A DNA stretch of 64,000 nucleotides, taken from Phragmitibacter flavus (GTDB lineage: Bacteria; Verrucomicrobiota; Verrucomicrobiia; Verrucomicrobiales; Verrucomicrobiaceae). This document shows positions 1 to 8,713 of the stretch, in pieces; the stretch's first letter is position 1, and each line of letters begins with the position of its first letter. The stretch covers positions 186,001-250,000 of the forward strand of contig NZ_VAUV01000006.1 in the NCBI RefSeq assembly GCF_005780165.1, given 5' to 3'. A model generated the notes under the pieces. It made no database searches and was not told the origin of the DNA. It saw only the letters and a list, made by a program, of their open reading frames with translations. The position numbers and the translations under genes are program-made.

Positions 1-298
1 AGACCGCGACGAAACGCCCTCCGGGTGACCAAAAAGCCTTGTTCTGTTTGTGAGCGTTCGGATCGCCCATGTCTCCTTCCCAAAGAAACGAATCGAGTAT
101 CTGCTTTGACGATGCATCTCTGAGCGCGATTCGGAATGGTGTTCCGTTGGGTGGGTCAGTATCGAATATCGGAATGGTTACTAGCTCCTGCTTTTGAGAA
201 GGTGACGTTCCGTCAATTACTGACCACTCCTCGGCTAAAACCGAAGATGCTATCAAGAAGATCATGAAGGTGGTAGATATGGTGGTAGCGGTATTCAT
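1..298 (-). CDS. Secreted protein of unknown function, N-terminal part only
   Basis: I translated this by hand from the reverse strand. An ATG at 298 opens a frame that stays open to the window edge, so 99 residues are visible and the 3' end is missing. The first ~22 residues form a signal peptide (hydrophobic FMIFLIASSVLA, then EE). Near the end is KAFWSPGGRFVAV, which resembles the start of a TolB/PD40-type beta-propeller blade, but one blade is not enough to name the family. The gene points the same way as the lipoprotein gene upstream of it (453-1034), with about 150 bases between. Function unknown. Confidence 0.6.
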   Translation of the reverse strand, partial: MNTATTISTTFMIFLIASSVLAEEWSVIDGTSPSQKQELVTIPIFDTDPPNGTPFRIALRDASSKQILDSFLWEGDMGDPNAHKQNKAFWSPGGRFVAV

Positions 299-452
299 TT
301 ATCAGCGAACGTCCAAGCTGTGCCGACCGCCGAGGCTGGGGTGAGTATGGAGACAGGAGGGCGGGTTAAAGTTCCGGAAAGCATGGCCGCCAGAGCAGCC
401 CCGGGGGTTGGCACCAATGCCTTATTCACCCCTGTTCTCGCAGTCGTCGTGT

Positions 453-1034
453 TCATCGTGCAGGTTCAGGAATGACTATCTCTAGTGGCTCAGAAGCGGT
501 AGAGCCTGACCACAAATCCTGAGGATACTGAATGCCAGAGTCCCGGCTGGCCGACGCAACAGTGCTGTCGTATGTGTAGCGGAAACGAACGGAGAACTTC
601 CCTGATAATTCATGTTCTCGCGCAATATCAACATGCCTCTCACAGGCATCTCCCGGCAGTATCTGAAACCTATAGTCCTCAGGCCACTTGGCGTCGGAGT
701 AGAGACCCGAAACGCCGCAACGACCTCCGAGGGGCACTGACTTCCCCGCTGAGTCTGTCATCTGAACATCGTAAAACGGCAGATGCCAACCCCACTCGGA
801 GCCATCCAGCGGACGAAGCAAGTTCACTGGCCGACGTGATAGGTTCTCAAAACGGACAACAATGGTTCGGTGATCTGGCGAGTATCGAAGCACGGTTAGC
901 TTCAAATCTCGTGCATTTGACGAGTCCTGGCGAACAAAGGCCTGCAATCGTGCTGTATAGGCAGAAGGCTCGCCCCCAGAAATGGAGCATGCTGCGAAGA
1001 TCGCGATTGCTGCGTGAACGACGATGACCTTCAT
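453..1034 (-). CDS. Putative lipoprotein, unknown function
   Basis: The frame is open from 1106, but I place the start at the ATG at 1034. There the protein begins MKVIVVHAAIAIFAAC, a lipoprotein signal with lipobox-like FAAC, giving 193 residues. The mature part looks beta-rich: TVLRYSPDHRTIVVRFENLS resembles an immunoglobulin-like or DUF-type beta domain in which a backbone of short strands carries no catalytic motif. It has two further Cys (in GGRCGV and GDACERH) that could form a disulfide. No family is recognised. It is probably membrane-anchored on the periplasmic side. Base composition is less GC-rich than the genes after 1.4 kb. Confidence 0.6.
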   Translation of the reverse strand: MKVIVVHAAIAIFAACSISGGEPSAYTARLQAFVRQDSSNARDLKLTVLRYSPDHRTIVVRFENLSRRPVNLLRPLDGSEWGWHLPFYDVQMTDSAGKSVPLGGRCGVSGLYSDAKWPEDYRFQILPGDACERHVDIAREHELSGKFSVRFRYTYDSTVASASRDSGIQYPQDLWSGSTASEPLEIVIPEPAR

Positions 1035-1422
1035 GAACTGACGGGCGGCTCTGTTGTTGGGCGAACTGGTTATTCGGACACTTTTCCGTTGGTTGCCCAC
1101 GGTCATTATAGTCGACAGTTTTGTCGCCTATCAACGGGTTTCTCACCGTGCCGATGCTAGTTTTTCTGTCGCATTCCGCCTTCGCTGACAGCTTTGTCGG
1201 TTTGCATGCCCAGAGACGTCATATCCAAAAGTAGAATATGACCGGTCAACTGGCTCGACTCCTCTCGCCGCCACCACGAGCGCTATCGCCGCCACCGTAA
1301 GCCCTCGCGCTCCCAGTCTTCACCCTAGGGAGACTGGCTCCCAACCCAACGCCGCACTTAACCAAGGAGAGGCGATGTCCTCATCGTCTTCAGGCTGCTC
1401 TCGTCGACCACCACCCCCCCCG
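1035..1422. other. Intergenic stretch without a recognisable gene
   Basis: About 390 bases between the lipoprotein gene and the glycoside-hydrolase-like gene. No frame here has a convincing start, length or domain. The right half contains a C-rich tract (ccaccacccccccc near 1410). It may hold a decayed gene, but nothing supports naming one. Confidence 0.4.
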
Positions 1423-2739
1423 TCACCGCTGAATCCACACAAACACTGGTGCCCCCCATCCCTCAATTTTCATCGTTGAACCTTTGATCGATGGAGACAA
1501 CCCCACCGCCTCGCCATCCTCGCCCGACATCCGCTCCGCTTTCAGCACCTTGCCTGCTTCTTCCCACTCAAATTCGTGCCCCTCATTCTCCTTCGTCGCA
1601 TGCCATACCGCCAAGATCACCGGCTCCCCATCTTTCTCCGGCGCAAACTCATAAATATACCCGTCCTCCAACGACTCACGGATCACTTTTGAAAACCGGT
1701 AGTCCTTCAACGCCTCCAACATCCACGCCACCGCATGATAGGCGGGCTTCGGCTGATAATTCCGCGTCAAACCCGACGCCGCATGCAGCTTTGGCTCATC
1801 CTCATCATTGAAGAAATACACGAAGGCCTTGTCGATCCCCATCCGCGCAAAAATCAAAAACGACCGCACCAGCCACCGTGCCTGTTCCTCATCCGTGCTG
1901 TCCACCCACTTCGACCATTCGCCTTTTGGATCGGGCTTCTTCGTGCTGCTGTCCCAACCAAACTCCGATACCCAAACCGGCTTGTCCGGCGCATGTTCAT
2001 CCCGCCAGTGCAACAACTCTTGAATGGCACTTAGAAACGGCACCTGTGGATCTTCCGGATAACTCCTCCGCCACACAGGCCACTGCTCCGCAATCGCATA
2101 ACGATGGATGCGCAGCACGTCATACTTATCCTCAAACCCTGCCAATACTCCCGTCCCTTTCCAATACCTTTTGCTCTCGCCCACCTCAATGTTGCAGGTC
2201 GCGATCTTCATCAACGGATTGCCCTCGCGAATCCCCCGCGACATTGCCTCGAAAATCTTCCGATACTTGGCGTCGTCATAAAGCCCCGGCTCATTGCCCA
2301 GTTCCACCGTCTCCACATACGGCCACTTGCCGCCCGGTCCGAAATGCTCCGCAAAACTCTTGGCATAAGCATAAGCATCCTTGTCGAGATCCTTCCACTC
2401 CTCATGCATCTCATCGAACATCAGACACACGCTGATCTTGAAACCTTTCGCGTGCCACGATCCATAAATCTTCGACCAGTCCACCCGGTTCTTCGCAAAC
2501 GGCCACTCCGGCAGCTTGCTGGAATCCTCCCCCAAATCCCACTTCACCGGATGATAGTCCCTCACCACCCGGCAAACCGGCCAATACAAATCCGGCTTGA
2601 AGTTGACGGTATGCCCACACAACCCCACAAAGTCGCGGAACAGCGGCCTCTCCTTGGTTTCCTCCTCCGCATGACCGTGACCTCCGGTGACAACCAACAG
2701 CAAAGCGAGGATCAGCAGGCGCAGATACATCATCCTCAT
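1423..2739 (-). CDS. Secreted glycoside hydrolase-like protein (clan GH-A type TIM barrel)
   Basis: 438 residues from the ATG at 2739. I prefer this to the upstream start at 2826 because it directly precedes a signal peptide (YLRLLILALLLVVTGGHGHA), has GGTGG a few bases upstream, and avoids overlap with the GNAT gene. The barrel shows the two clan-A acid residues in the expected order: ELGNEPG (acid/base Glu about residue 150) and VWVSEFGWD (nucleophile Glu about residue 259). The strand IATCNIE and the HRYAIAEQW region lie between. Such proteins (GH39/GH5-like) cleave plant or extracellular polysaccharides; the substrate cannot be read from sequence. Likely exported. Last gene of a minus-strand run starting with the ABC exporter. 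Confidence 0.75.
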   Translation of the reverse strand: MRMMYLRLLILALLLVVTGGHGHAEEETKERPLFRDFVGLCGHTVNFKPDLYWPVCRVVRDYHPVKWDLGEDSSKLPEWPFAKNRVDWSKIYGSWHAKGFKISVCLMFDEMHEEWKDLDKDAYAYAKSFAEHFGPGGKWPYVETVELGNEPGLYDDAKYRKIFEAMSRGIREGNPLMKIATCNIEVGESKRYWKGTGVLAGFEDKYDVLRIHRYAIAEQWPVWRRSYPEDPQVPFLSAIQELLHWRDEHAPDKPVWVSEFGWDSSTKKPDPKGEWSKWVDSTDEEQARWLVRSFLIFARMGIDKAFVYFFNDEDEPKLHAASGLTRNYQPKPAYHAVAWMLEALKDYRFSKVIRESLEDGYIYEFAPEKDGEPVILAVWHATKENEGHEFEWEEAGKVLKAERMSGEDGEAVGLSPSIKGSTMKIEGWGAPVFVWIQR

Positions 2740-2765
2740 CAAACGCCACCAAGCGGCCGATCTTG

Positions 2766-3269
2766 TCAGCCACCTGCGGAAAGAAATCGATCCATCTCCA
2801 CTCCTGTCATCCTGTAAAGAAACCATTCCTTCATGTGACGTGCCCCCATCTTCTCCTCATAAACCTTCTGCGCATTCACATTCCAATCCAGCGCCGTCCA
2901 CTCCACCCGACCACAACCTCGCTCTCGCGCCAGTTCCACCGCCTTTCTCAGCAACGCCCCACCAATCCCTCGCCCCCGAAATTCCGGAAACACAAACACA
3001 TCCTCTATATACAACGAAGGCCTCGCCAGGAACGTCGAGTAAGTCGACAACAAAACCACCATCCCCACCGCCTCCTCACGCTCCGGCACAAAAGCCAGCC
3101 ACGCCTCAAACTTCGGCACCTCGCCAAACGCATCTTCCAGCAATCTCTGCCTGGCCTTCTCATCCGGCGGCTCCAAGTTCTCATACTCCGCCAGCCCAGA
3201 AATTAAACTCAACAATCCATCCCCATCCCGGACCTCCGCCCGCCGAATCTCATAATCAGTCTTCATCAT
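2766..3269 (-). CDS. GNAT family N-acetyltransferase, diamine/thialysine acetyltransferase-like
   Basis: 167 residues, usual size for a single GNAT domain. The acetyl-CoA loop is clear in VFPEFRGRGIGGALLRKAVE (R/Q-x-x-G-x-G/A). The preceding strand SLYIEDVFVFPE and the following WTALDWNVNAQKVYEEKMGA are typical of the SSAT-like branch (spermidine/spermine or thialysine acetyltransferases), including the Tyr that acts as general acid in VYEEKMGA. It would transfer acetyl from acetyl-CoA to a small amine in the cytoplasm; the substrate is inferred from the branch only. Two Met codons are adjacent at the start (3269 or 3266). It lies 16 bases after the redoxin gene and 26 before the glycosidase-like gene. 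Confidence 0.85.
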   Translation of the reverse strand: MMKTDYEIRRAEVRDGDGLLSLISGLAEYENLEPPDEKARQRLLEDAFGEVPKFEAWLAFVPEREEAVGMVVLLSTYSTFLARPSLYIEDVFVFPEFRGRGIGGALLRKAVELARERGCGRVEWTALDWNVNAQKVYEEKMGARHMKEWFLYRMTGVEMDRFLSAGG

Positions 3270-3285
3270 GCTGGGGAAAATCCTG

Positions 3286-3837
3286 TTAATCCTGTCTGAG
3301 TTTGCAACCCACCGCCTCCGTGCGCGGCACCGTCACCGGCTTGCCTGCCAGCACCTCATCCAACGCCACACGAAGATCATGCACGGTCGCCTGACGCTGC
3401 CGTTTCGTGGCCGCCAAATAGAGATCATTGATCCTCCCCTGATACACCACCATCCGCTCCTTGCTGATCACCACCACCTCCGGCGTGATGGCCACACCCA
3501 GCGCCTTCGCCAGCTTTTGCTCGCGATCCAGTAACACCGGCACCTTCACCTCAAACATCTCCAAATGCTGCTGCACATCTTCCGATTTCACCCCCACATC
3601 CGCATGCACGAGCGAGAACTTAATCCTGTCCCCATACGCCGCGATGATCTCATTGACCTCCGGCACCAGCTTGTTCGAAGTCGGACAATAAGGCGAAACA
3701 AACACCACCACAGCCGCCGCCTTTTCTCCTGCCTGCAGCGGAGCATGCAATTCAGCGGCCAGATCAGGCAGCTCCAACTCTGGCACCTCTCCTAAAGCAA
3801 TGGAGGATATGAACAACAGCATCGCCAACGGTTTCAT
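3286..3837 (-). CDS. Secreted thioredoxin-fold (redoxin/AhpC-TSA-like) protein
   Basis: 183 residues with an N-terminal signal peptide (MKPLAMLLFISSIALG). After strand AAAVVVFVS comes YCPTSNK at the active-site position, i.e. Cys-x-x-Ser instead of CxxC. Later VAITPEVVVIS supplies the cis-Pro segment. The C-terminal RTEAVGCKL contains a second Cys, as in the redoxin proteins of planctomycetes and verrucomicrobia that carry a TxxxGC tail. It should act in the periplasm as a thiol oxidoreductase or peroxidase-like protein. A single resolving Cys far from the active site makes general thioredoxin activity uncertain. Confidence 0.75.
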   Translation of the reverse strand: MKPLAMLLFISSIALGEVPELELPDLAAELHAPLQAGEKAAAVVVFVSPYCPTSNKLVPEVNEIIAAYGDRIKFSLVHADVGVKSEDVQQHLEMFEVKVPVLLDREQKLAKALGVAITPEVVVISKERMVVYQGRINDLYLAATKRQRQATVHDLRVALDEVLAGKPVTVPRTEAVGCKLRQD

Positions 3838-3878
3838 TCCTCCTCATCAGATCGATCACCACACTCTGCAACCACATT

Positions 3879-5630
3879 TCACTGTGCCTCATAGTCAACC
3901 TGCCGCCCACGCAAGCGCCATTGATGGCATCCAAAAACCCCTAATCCAGCAAGCAAGAACACCACGAGCAGCCCTCCGCTGATCAGCCAGCCTTTCCCAT
4001 CCATCACTCCCGAAAAGCCTAGCAATGCCGCCGCACATACCAGCATCACCAAAGCCAGAATTAATGTTACCACGGCAGCGAAAATGTAGGTTCCCAAAGC
4101 CACCCATCCCCCACGATGACACTTCATCACCGTGCTCATCCGATGCATTACCAACAACGGTCGCACCGCCATTAGCAACAACAAAACTCTCAGCCCTACG
4201 CTTGCAGTGATCAGCGCCGTCGCACCATCCTTCAGCCACCATACCATGATCACACCCAATGGCAGCAGCAACATCGTCGCAATGCTCCGCACCAACACAA
4301 TCTTCACAGAAATCCTTAACAGATCCCAAGCTCCCACTGGAAACCCGGCGAGAAACGGAATGTTTTTTATCCCCGCCGGCCACGCCATCACCGCATCCGA
4401 CACCCCACCACTCCACGGCATCACCAAAACCAGCAGAAGGCCCGCCCCCATCATCCCGCCCCATACAAAAAACATCTCCACATATTCTTGGGGGATTTGA
4501 TGCGAAAGCAACTGCACCGCCGCCAGCATCACGGCCAGTCCCAGACTACCCAAGGCCGCCTTCCGCCAACGCTGCGACCAGTTCGGCGGCACCATCACCA
4601 GCACCGCAAAGACTGCCCGGTCCCGCGCATTTAACCAACTCAAACCCCATCGCTCAACCCACCCCGCCTCCAACAAACGCGCCGCCTCTCCACCTCTCAA
4701 CTGCTCCTTCATCAGCGCCCTATCAGGCACTGCCTCAGCCTTCTCCGCCTGCGCCTCCAAGTCCTCAGCGTCATGATCCGGCCACAACTCATCAAACGCC
4801 GGAGCCGCCGTCATCGGCCACCGCAACCATCCGCGGAATCCCACCAGCACCACCACCATCGTCAACAGCATTCCCCACCATCCAAACGCTGTCGTATGCG
4901 GCTGCAACATGCCCGCCACCCATGAAGCGGGCATGAGCCACACCAGCCACGGGGACAATCGCTCCAACCATTCCACCATCGGCAGCCAAAACCATCCGTG
5001 CTCCACCGACAGCCACAGGATCACCAAGCCCGGAATCGTCCCCATGCGCAGCCAATGCCAGACGCGGTCCAGCTTCACCCGGCACATCCAATCACTCGCC
5101 TCAACAAAAGGCCATGCCACCGTCAACATGCCCATCACCACCCCCGGCACCAGCCACGACAACACTTCCGTCAATTCGAGCGCCTCCGAAGCTCCGCCGA
5201 GCCACCAACAAGCCACGCATGCACGCAGCAAAATCGGCCAGGTCCTCCACAATGCCCTTGCCCGTGACCACCTCAAAATTCGCCCTCCAGCCGCTGGCAA
5301 TGTCCACAACATTCGTGCCTCCGGAGACGCGAATGAGTGAAATTGCAGCAAGTTGCCGACCAGGCCACCACTGAACAGGAACCACCAGCCCACCACGACC
5401 AACTGGCAATCCCACGATGCCAGCTCCGGCTGATGCCACCCCAAAAAACTCAACATGGCCAGCGTCCAAAATACCTGCATGGCCAAAAAGCCAGCGAGTG
5501 CAGTCACCTTGCGAAAGTCCCCGCGCGAACGCTGCAACTTTCCACCACGACCCGACTCCCGCTCGATCGCCAACGCCCTCAACACGGCCTCTTTCAGACG
5601 TCGTTCCACCGCCGGATTCCACCAGTTCAT
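3879..5630 (-). CDS. ABC transporter permease, multi-spanning membrane protein
   Basis: 583 residues, rich in Trp and in hydrophobic segments. I count roughly 11-12 possible transmembrane helices, starting after a basic N-terminal cytoplasmic stretch (ERRLKEAVLRALAIERESG). A long hydrophilic loop near residues 270-320 is Asp/Glu-rich. No substrate-specific motif is visible. Its ATG overlaps the stop of the ATPase gene (ATGA at 5627-5630), so the pair is almost certainly translated together and forms one ABC-2-type exporter. Substrate unknown. Confidence 0.75.
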   Translation of the reverse strand: MNWWNPAVERRLKEAVLRALAIERESGRGGKLQRSRGDFRKVTALAGFLAMQVFWTLAMLSFLGWHQPELASWDCQLVVVGWWFLFSGGLVGNLLQFHSFASPEARMLWTLPAAGGRILRWSRARALWRTWPILLRACVACWWLGGASEALELTEVLSWLVPGVVMGMLTVAWPFVEASDWMCRVKLDRVWHWLRMGTIPGLVILWLSVEHGWFWLPMVEWLERLSPWLVWLMPASWVAGMLQPHTTAFGWWGMLLTMVVVLVGFRGWLRWPMTAAPAFDELWPDHDAEDLEAQAEKAEAVPDRALMKEQLRGGEAARLLEAGWVERWGLSWLNARDRAVFAVLVMVPPNWSQRWRKAALGSLGLAVMLAAVQLLSHQIPQEYVEMFFVWGGMMGAGLLLVLVMPWSGGVSDAVMAWPAGIKNIPFLAGFPVGAWDLLRISVKIVLVRSIATMLLLPLGVIMVWWLKDGATALITASVGLRVLLLLMAVRPLLVMHRMSTVMKCHRGGWVALGTYIFAAVVTLILALVMLVCAAALLGFSGVMDGKGWLISGGLLVVFLLAGLGVFGCHQWRLRGRQVDYEAQ

Positions 5631-6361
5631 GGGATCTCCTCCCGCATCCCGCGAAACAGTTCCGCGACCTCCACCCCCTCGTCCTTCAACCGTCTTTTGA
5701 CACTTTCACTGCTCTCCCACAACGCCACCCGACCCTCATTCAAAAGACAAATATAGTCGGCAAAGCCCACCGCCATCTCCGCCAGTTGGGTCGTGTAAAT
5801 CACCAGGCCACCTTCATCCGCCAAACTCCTGGCCACCCGTTTGAATGCCGCCAGCCCCAACACATCCATGCCCGAGGCAAAAGGTTCATCCACCAACCAC
5901 AACTCTGGACGCACCGCCACCGCACAAGCCAAAGCCAGCTTCCAAACCTGACCACGAGACAATGTGCCCGCTTCCTTCAATACCAATCCAGCCATGCCCG
6001 TTTCCTGCAACAATTCCACAATTCGCTCCTCCCGCTCCGCAGCATTCTTCTCATACACCTCAAGAAAAACCGCCAGATTGCGCAACACAGATTTCCCCGG
6101 AAAAAACATTGGTGACTCCGAGGTGAACAACAACCTGCGTCGCAAATCCAGCCGTTCACGATGAAACACCTCGCCGTCATATAGCACTGTGCCTGCGTCC
6201 AAAGCTGACACCCCGGCCATCACCTTCAACAACGTCGACTTGCCTGCTCCATTCAATCCAAGAACGGCCACCACACTGCCCGCAGGCAAATCCAAAGTCA
6301 GCTCATCCAGCGCCACCGTTCCGCCGAACCGCTTGCTGATCTCGTTTAATCTTGCACGCAT
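5627..6361 (-). CDS. ABC transporter ATP-binding protein
   Basis: 244 residues from ATG 6361; a GTG 30 bases upstream is in frame but would only add ten residues ahead of the usual first strand. Walker A is GLNGAGKST (about 35-43), the signature is the divergent TLSRGQVWK rather than LSGGQ, and Walker B is PELWLVDEPFAS. A switch His is replaced: the H-loop position reads YTTQLAEMA. The cognate permease is encoded 4 bases overlapping downstream. The atypical signature and the missing H-loop His are common in ABC-2 exporter ATPases of the CcmA/NatA type. Confidence 0.88.
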   Translation of the reverse strand: MRARLNEISKRFGGTVALDELTLDLPAGSVVAVLGLNGAGKSTLLKVMAGVSALDAGTVLYDGEVFHRERLDLRRRLLFTSESPMFFPGKSVLRNLAVFLEVYEKNAAEREERIVELLQETGMAGLVLKEAGTLSRGQVWKLALACAVAVRPELWLVDEPFASGMDVLGLAAFKRVARSLADEGGLVIYTTQLAEMAVGFADYICLLNEGRVALWESSESVKRRLKDEGVEVAELFRGMREEIP

Positions 6362-6450
6362 CGCGCCAGTTATACCTGGATCATCGAACACGACAATCCT
6401 CGCGTTCCAAATCCTTCACTTACGCCACACAGCCTCGTCCCTTACACTGT

Positions 6451-6894
6451 TCACCCATCCAGCTTGTGCTTGAGCCGCTTCAATAATTCCGCGTTCCCCT
6501 CCAACTCCTCCACAATCAACGTCAACACCCGCAGCGTGCTTTTGCTTACGTGATGCTCCATGCCTTCCACATCACGATGCACCGTCTCCGGATCTAGCCC
6601 GAACCCCGCCAGCAGGCGCGTCAGCACATCATGCCGCCTCGCAATGGCCTGCCCGACCCGTTTGCCTTCCGGCGTCAAGGTTACGCCGCGATACCGCTCA
6701 TAATTCAGATACCCTTCCGCATCCAGCTTCTGAATCATGTTCGTCACACTGGCCTGCGAAATCTTCAAATTCTGCGCGATGTCCACCACCCGTGCATAGC
6801 CCTTGCTCTCAATGAGATTGTGAATCTGCTCCAGATAATCCTCGATCGCCGGGGACTGGCTGTTGGGTGAGCGTTCTTTGCGTGCGGCAGGCAT
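6451..6894 (-). CDS. mntR: Manganese-dependent transcriptional regulator, DtxR/MntR family
   Basis: 147 residues, the short MntR size without the SH3-like domain. N-terminal winged helix: IEDYLEQIHNLIESKG, VVDIAQNLKISQASVTNMIQKL, GYLNYERYRGVTLTPEG. The metal-binding/dimer part includes RRHDVLTRLLAGFGL and VHRDVEGMEHHVS, with the Glu and His residues that bind Mn(II) in MntR. With metal bound the family represses Mn importers. It is divergent from the metal transporter genes that start at 6995, sharing a 100-base intergenic region with a candidate operator. Mn as the effector is inferred from family and context; Fe is possible. Confidence 0.88.
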   Translation of the reverse strand: MPAARKERSPNSQSPAIEDYLEQIHNLIESKGYARVVDIAQNLKISQASVTNMIQKLDAEGYLNYERYRGVTLTPEGKRVGQAIARRHDVLTRLLAGFGLDPETVHRDVEGMEHHVSKSTLRVLTLIVEELEGNAELLKRLKHKLDG

Positions 6895-6956
6895 AATCGA
6901 CGTTCGTCATCATCCCGCACTCACGCGCCGGTTTCAACCAGAAAGCAAAATAGTGC

Positions 6957-6985
6957 TTGCAAACAAAATTAGCCCAGCCTAAAAC
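6957..6985 (+). promoter_or_regulatory. Candidate sigma70-type promoter of the metal uptake operon
   Basis: TTGCAA at 6957-6962 and TAAAAC at 6980-6985 are separated by exactly 17 bases and lie just before the start codon of the substrate-binding protein (6995). Only ten bases separate the -10 box from the ATG, so the mRNA would be almost leaderless; that is a weakness of the assignment. Confidence 0.4.
6969..6982. promoter_or_regulatory. Candidate DtxR/MntR-type operator
   Basis: TTAGCCCAGCCTAA is an interrupted palindrome whose outer four bases pair perfectly (TTAG/CTAA), matching the outer half-sites of IdeR/DtxR boxes. It lies between the proposed -35 and -10 boxes, where bound repressor would block polymerase. 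Five of seven symmetric pairs match, so chance cannot be excluded. Confidence 0.4.
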
Positions 6986-6994
6986 TGTTAGCAT

Positions 6995-7921
6995 ATGAAA
7001 TCTTTGCGATTTTTCGTTCCCGCCGTTCTCGGCCTGCTGCTCAGCGCCTGCGGACCCCAGTCCGCGTCCACCGACACGCGTCTCGCCGTGCTCACCACCA
7101 CCACCATGATCACCGACATGGTGCGCGAAGTTGGCGGTGAAGACATTGCCCTCATGCCGCTCATGGGTGCTGGCGTCGATCCCCACCTGTATAAACCTTC
7201 CGCGTCCGATGCCCGCAAAATGCGCGAAGCCAAAGTCGTCTTCTACAACGGCCTGCTCCTCGAAGGCCGCATGGGCGAACTCTTTGAACAAGTCCGCAAC
7301 GATGGCGGTGCCGTCCACGAACTCGGAGCCACCGTGCCCGCCGACAAACAACTCGCTGCCGATCACGATCATCCTGATCCACACATCTGGTTCGACCCCG
7401 AACTCTGGATCACCTGCATCGACGTCGTCGTCAACGGACTCGCCGCAGCCGATGCCCCCCACGCCGAAAACTACCGCCAGCGCGGAGCCGACCTCAAAGC
7501 CCGTTATCAAGCCGTCTTTGATCGCTGCAAAACCCTCGTCAACGAGATCCCCGCCAGCAACCGCGTGCTTATCACCAGTCACGACGCCTTCAATTACTTC
7601 GGTCGCGCCTTCGGATTCGAAGTCGTCGGCGTCCAGGGCATCAGCACCATCGCCGAAGCCGGTCTCGCCGATGTCGCCAAAATGGTCGACTTCATCAAAC
7701 AGCGCAGCGTCAAAGCCATCTTCGTCGAGTCCAGCGTTGCCCACGCCACCATCGAGCGCATCAGTCGCGACTCTGGAGCCAAAGTCGGTGGCGAACTCTT
7801 CTCCGACGCCCTCGGCACCCCTGGCGACACCTTTCAATTTGAAGGCACCACCTATGACAAAGGCACCTACGAAGGCGCCCTGCTCTACAACGTCACCACC
7901 ATCGTCAACGCCCTTAAATAA
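6995..7921 (+). CDS. mntA: Metal ABC transporter substrate-binding lipoprotein (Mn/Zn, TroA-like)
   Basis: 308 residues, normal for cluster A-I (TroA/ZnuA/PsaA) proteins. Lipoprotein signal ends LLLSAC with Cys19. The four metal ligands of TroA are all recognisable: His64 in VDPHLYKPS, His130 in DPHIWFDPE, His196 in TSHDAFNYFG and Asp271 in FSDALG. A short His/Asp loop (DHDHPDPH) before the second ligand resembles, in small, the His-rich loop of ZnuA. It captures the metal in the periplasm for the permeases encoded downstream. Zn versus Mn cannot be decided from the ligands; the divergent MntR argues for Mn. Confidence 0.9.
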   Translation: MKSLRFFVPAVLGLLLSACGPQSASTDTRLAVLTTTTMITDMVREVGGEDIALMPLMGAGVDPHLYKPSASDARKMREAKVVFYNGLLLEGRMGELFEQVRNDGGAVHELGATVPADKQLAADHDHPDPHIWFDPELWITCIDVVVNGLAAADAPHAENYRQRGADLKARYQAVFDRCKTLVNEIPASNRVLITSHDAFNYFGRAFGFEVVGVQGISTIAEAGLADVAKMVDFIKQRSVKAIFVESSVAHATIERISRDSGAKVGGELFSDALGTPGDTFQFEGTTYDKGTYEGALLYNVTTIVNALK

Positions 7922-7925
7922 TTCC

Positions 7926-8696
7926 ATGCACCTCATCCATCAAATCACTGCCTCTCTGCTGCTGATCTCCACCGTTGCCGCCCAACCCCGCGAACTGAGC
8001 ACCGACCGACCCGACACCACCGAAAGCGCCAGCACGGTTCCCAAAGGTTTCGTTCAGATTGAGACCGAACTCGCCGCCTATGGCCACGACGGTGATACCA
8101 ATTCCAAGTCTTGGGCCTTCGGTGAATTCAACTTCAAATACGGCGTCACCGATTCCCTCGATCTTCAACTCGTCGTCTCAACGTGGCAACGTGTCGAACA
8201 AGCCAGCGACATCGCTGAAGGTTTCGGCGACATCAGCGTCCGCGCCAAGTTCAACCTCTGGGGCAACGACGGCGGCAAAACCGCATTGGCATTGATGCCT
8301 TTCGTCACCTTCCCCACCGGCAGCGATGGCATCAGCAGCGGCGGCACCGAAGCCGGACTCATCATCCCGCTCGCCATCGAACTCCCCGAACCCTTCGGCC
8401 TCGGCCTGATGACCGAAATCGACGCCGTCTACGATGAAACCACCGACGACCACTCCGTTGAATGGGTCAACTCCATCGTGCTCGGCATCGACCTCATTGC
8501 GGACACCGGAGCCTTCATCGAATTTGTCAGCATCAGTTCCTTTGCCTCCGACGGCGAATGGCTGGGTTACCTCAACACCGGCCTCACCTGGCAGCCCCTT
8601 CCCGATCAACTCCAGTTTGACGGCGGCATTCGCATCGGCACCAATCGCGCCGCCGAAGATCTGGTCTTCTTTGTCGGTTGCTCCACCCGCTTCTAA
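7926..8696 (+). CDS. Putative outer-membrane beta-barrel transporter (Phenol_MetA_deg-like)
   Basis: 256 residues from ATG 7926, four bases after the mntA stop. Signal peptide ITASLLLISTVAAQ, then STDRPDTTESASTVPKGFVQ, the opening that marks the PF13557-like family of small outer-membrane barrels. Alternating hydrophobic strands and a C-terminal Phe (CSTRF) fit barrel insertion. The family is poorly characterised, often annotated only as transporter. Its place inside the metal uptake operon suggests a channel that brings the metal through the outer membrane; that is inference. Confidence 0.75.
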   Translation: MHLIHQITASLLLISTVAAQPRELSTDRPDTTESASTVPKGFVQIETELAAYGHDGDTNSKSWAFGEFNFKYGVTDSLDLQLVVSTWQRVEQASDIAEGFGDISVRAKFNLWGNDGGKTALALMPFVTFPTGSDGISSGGTEAGLIIPLAIELPEPFGLGLMTEIDAVYDETTDDHSVEWVNSIVLGIDLIADTGAFIEFVSISSFASDGEWLGYLNTGLTWQPLPDQLQFDGGIRIGTNRAAEDLVFFVGCSTRF

Positions 8697-8713
8697 CCAC
8701 GAAGATAAATCCC

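Noticed and set aside
6809-7936. 375-codon minus-strand frame opposite mntA
   Set aside because: It covers mntA and reaches into mntR in another frame; composition is Gly/Asp/Val-rich shadow sequence.
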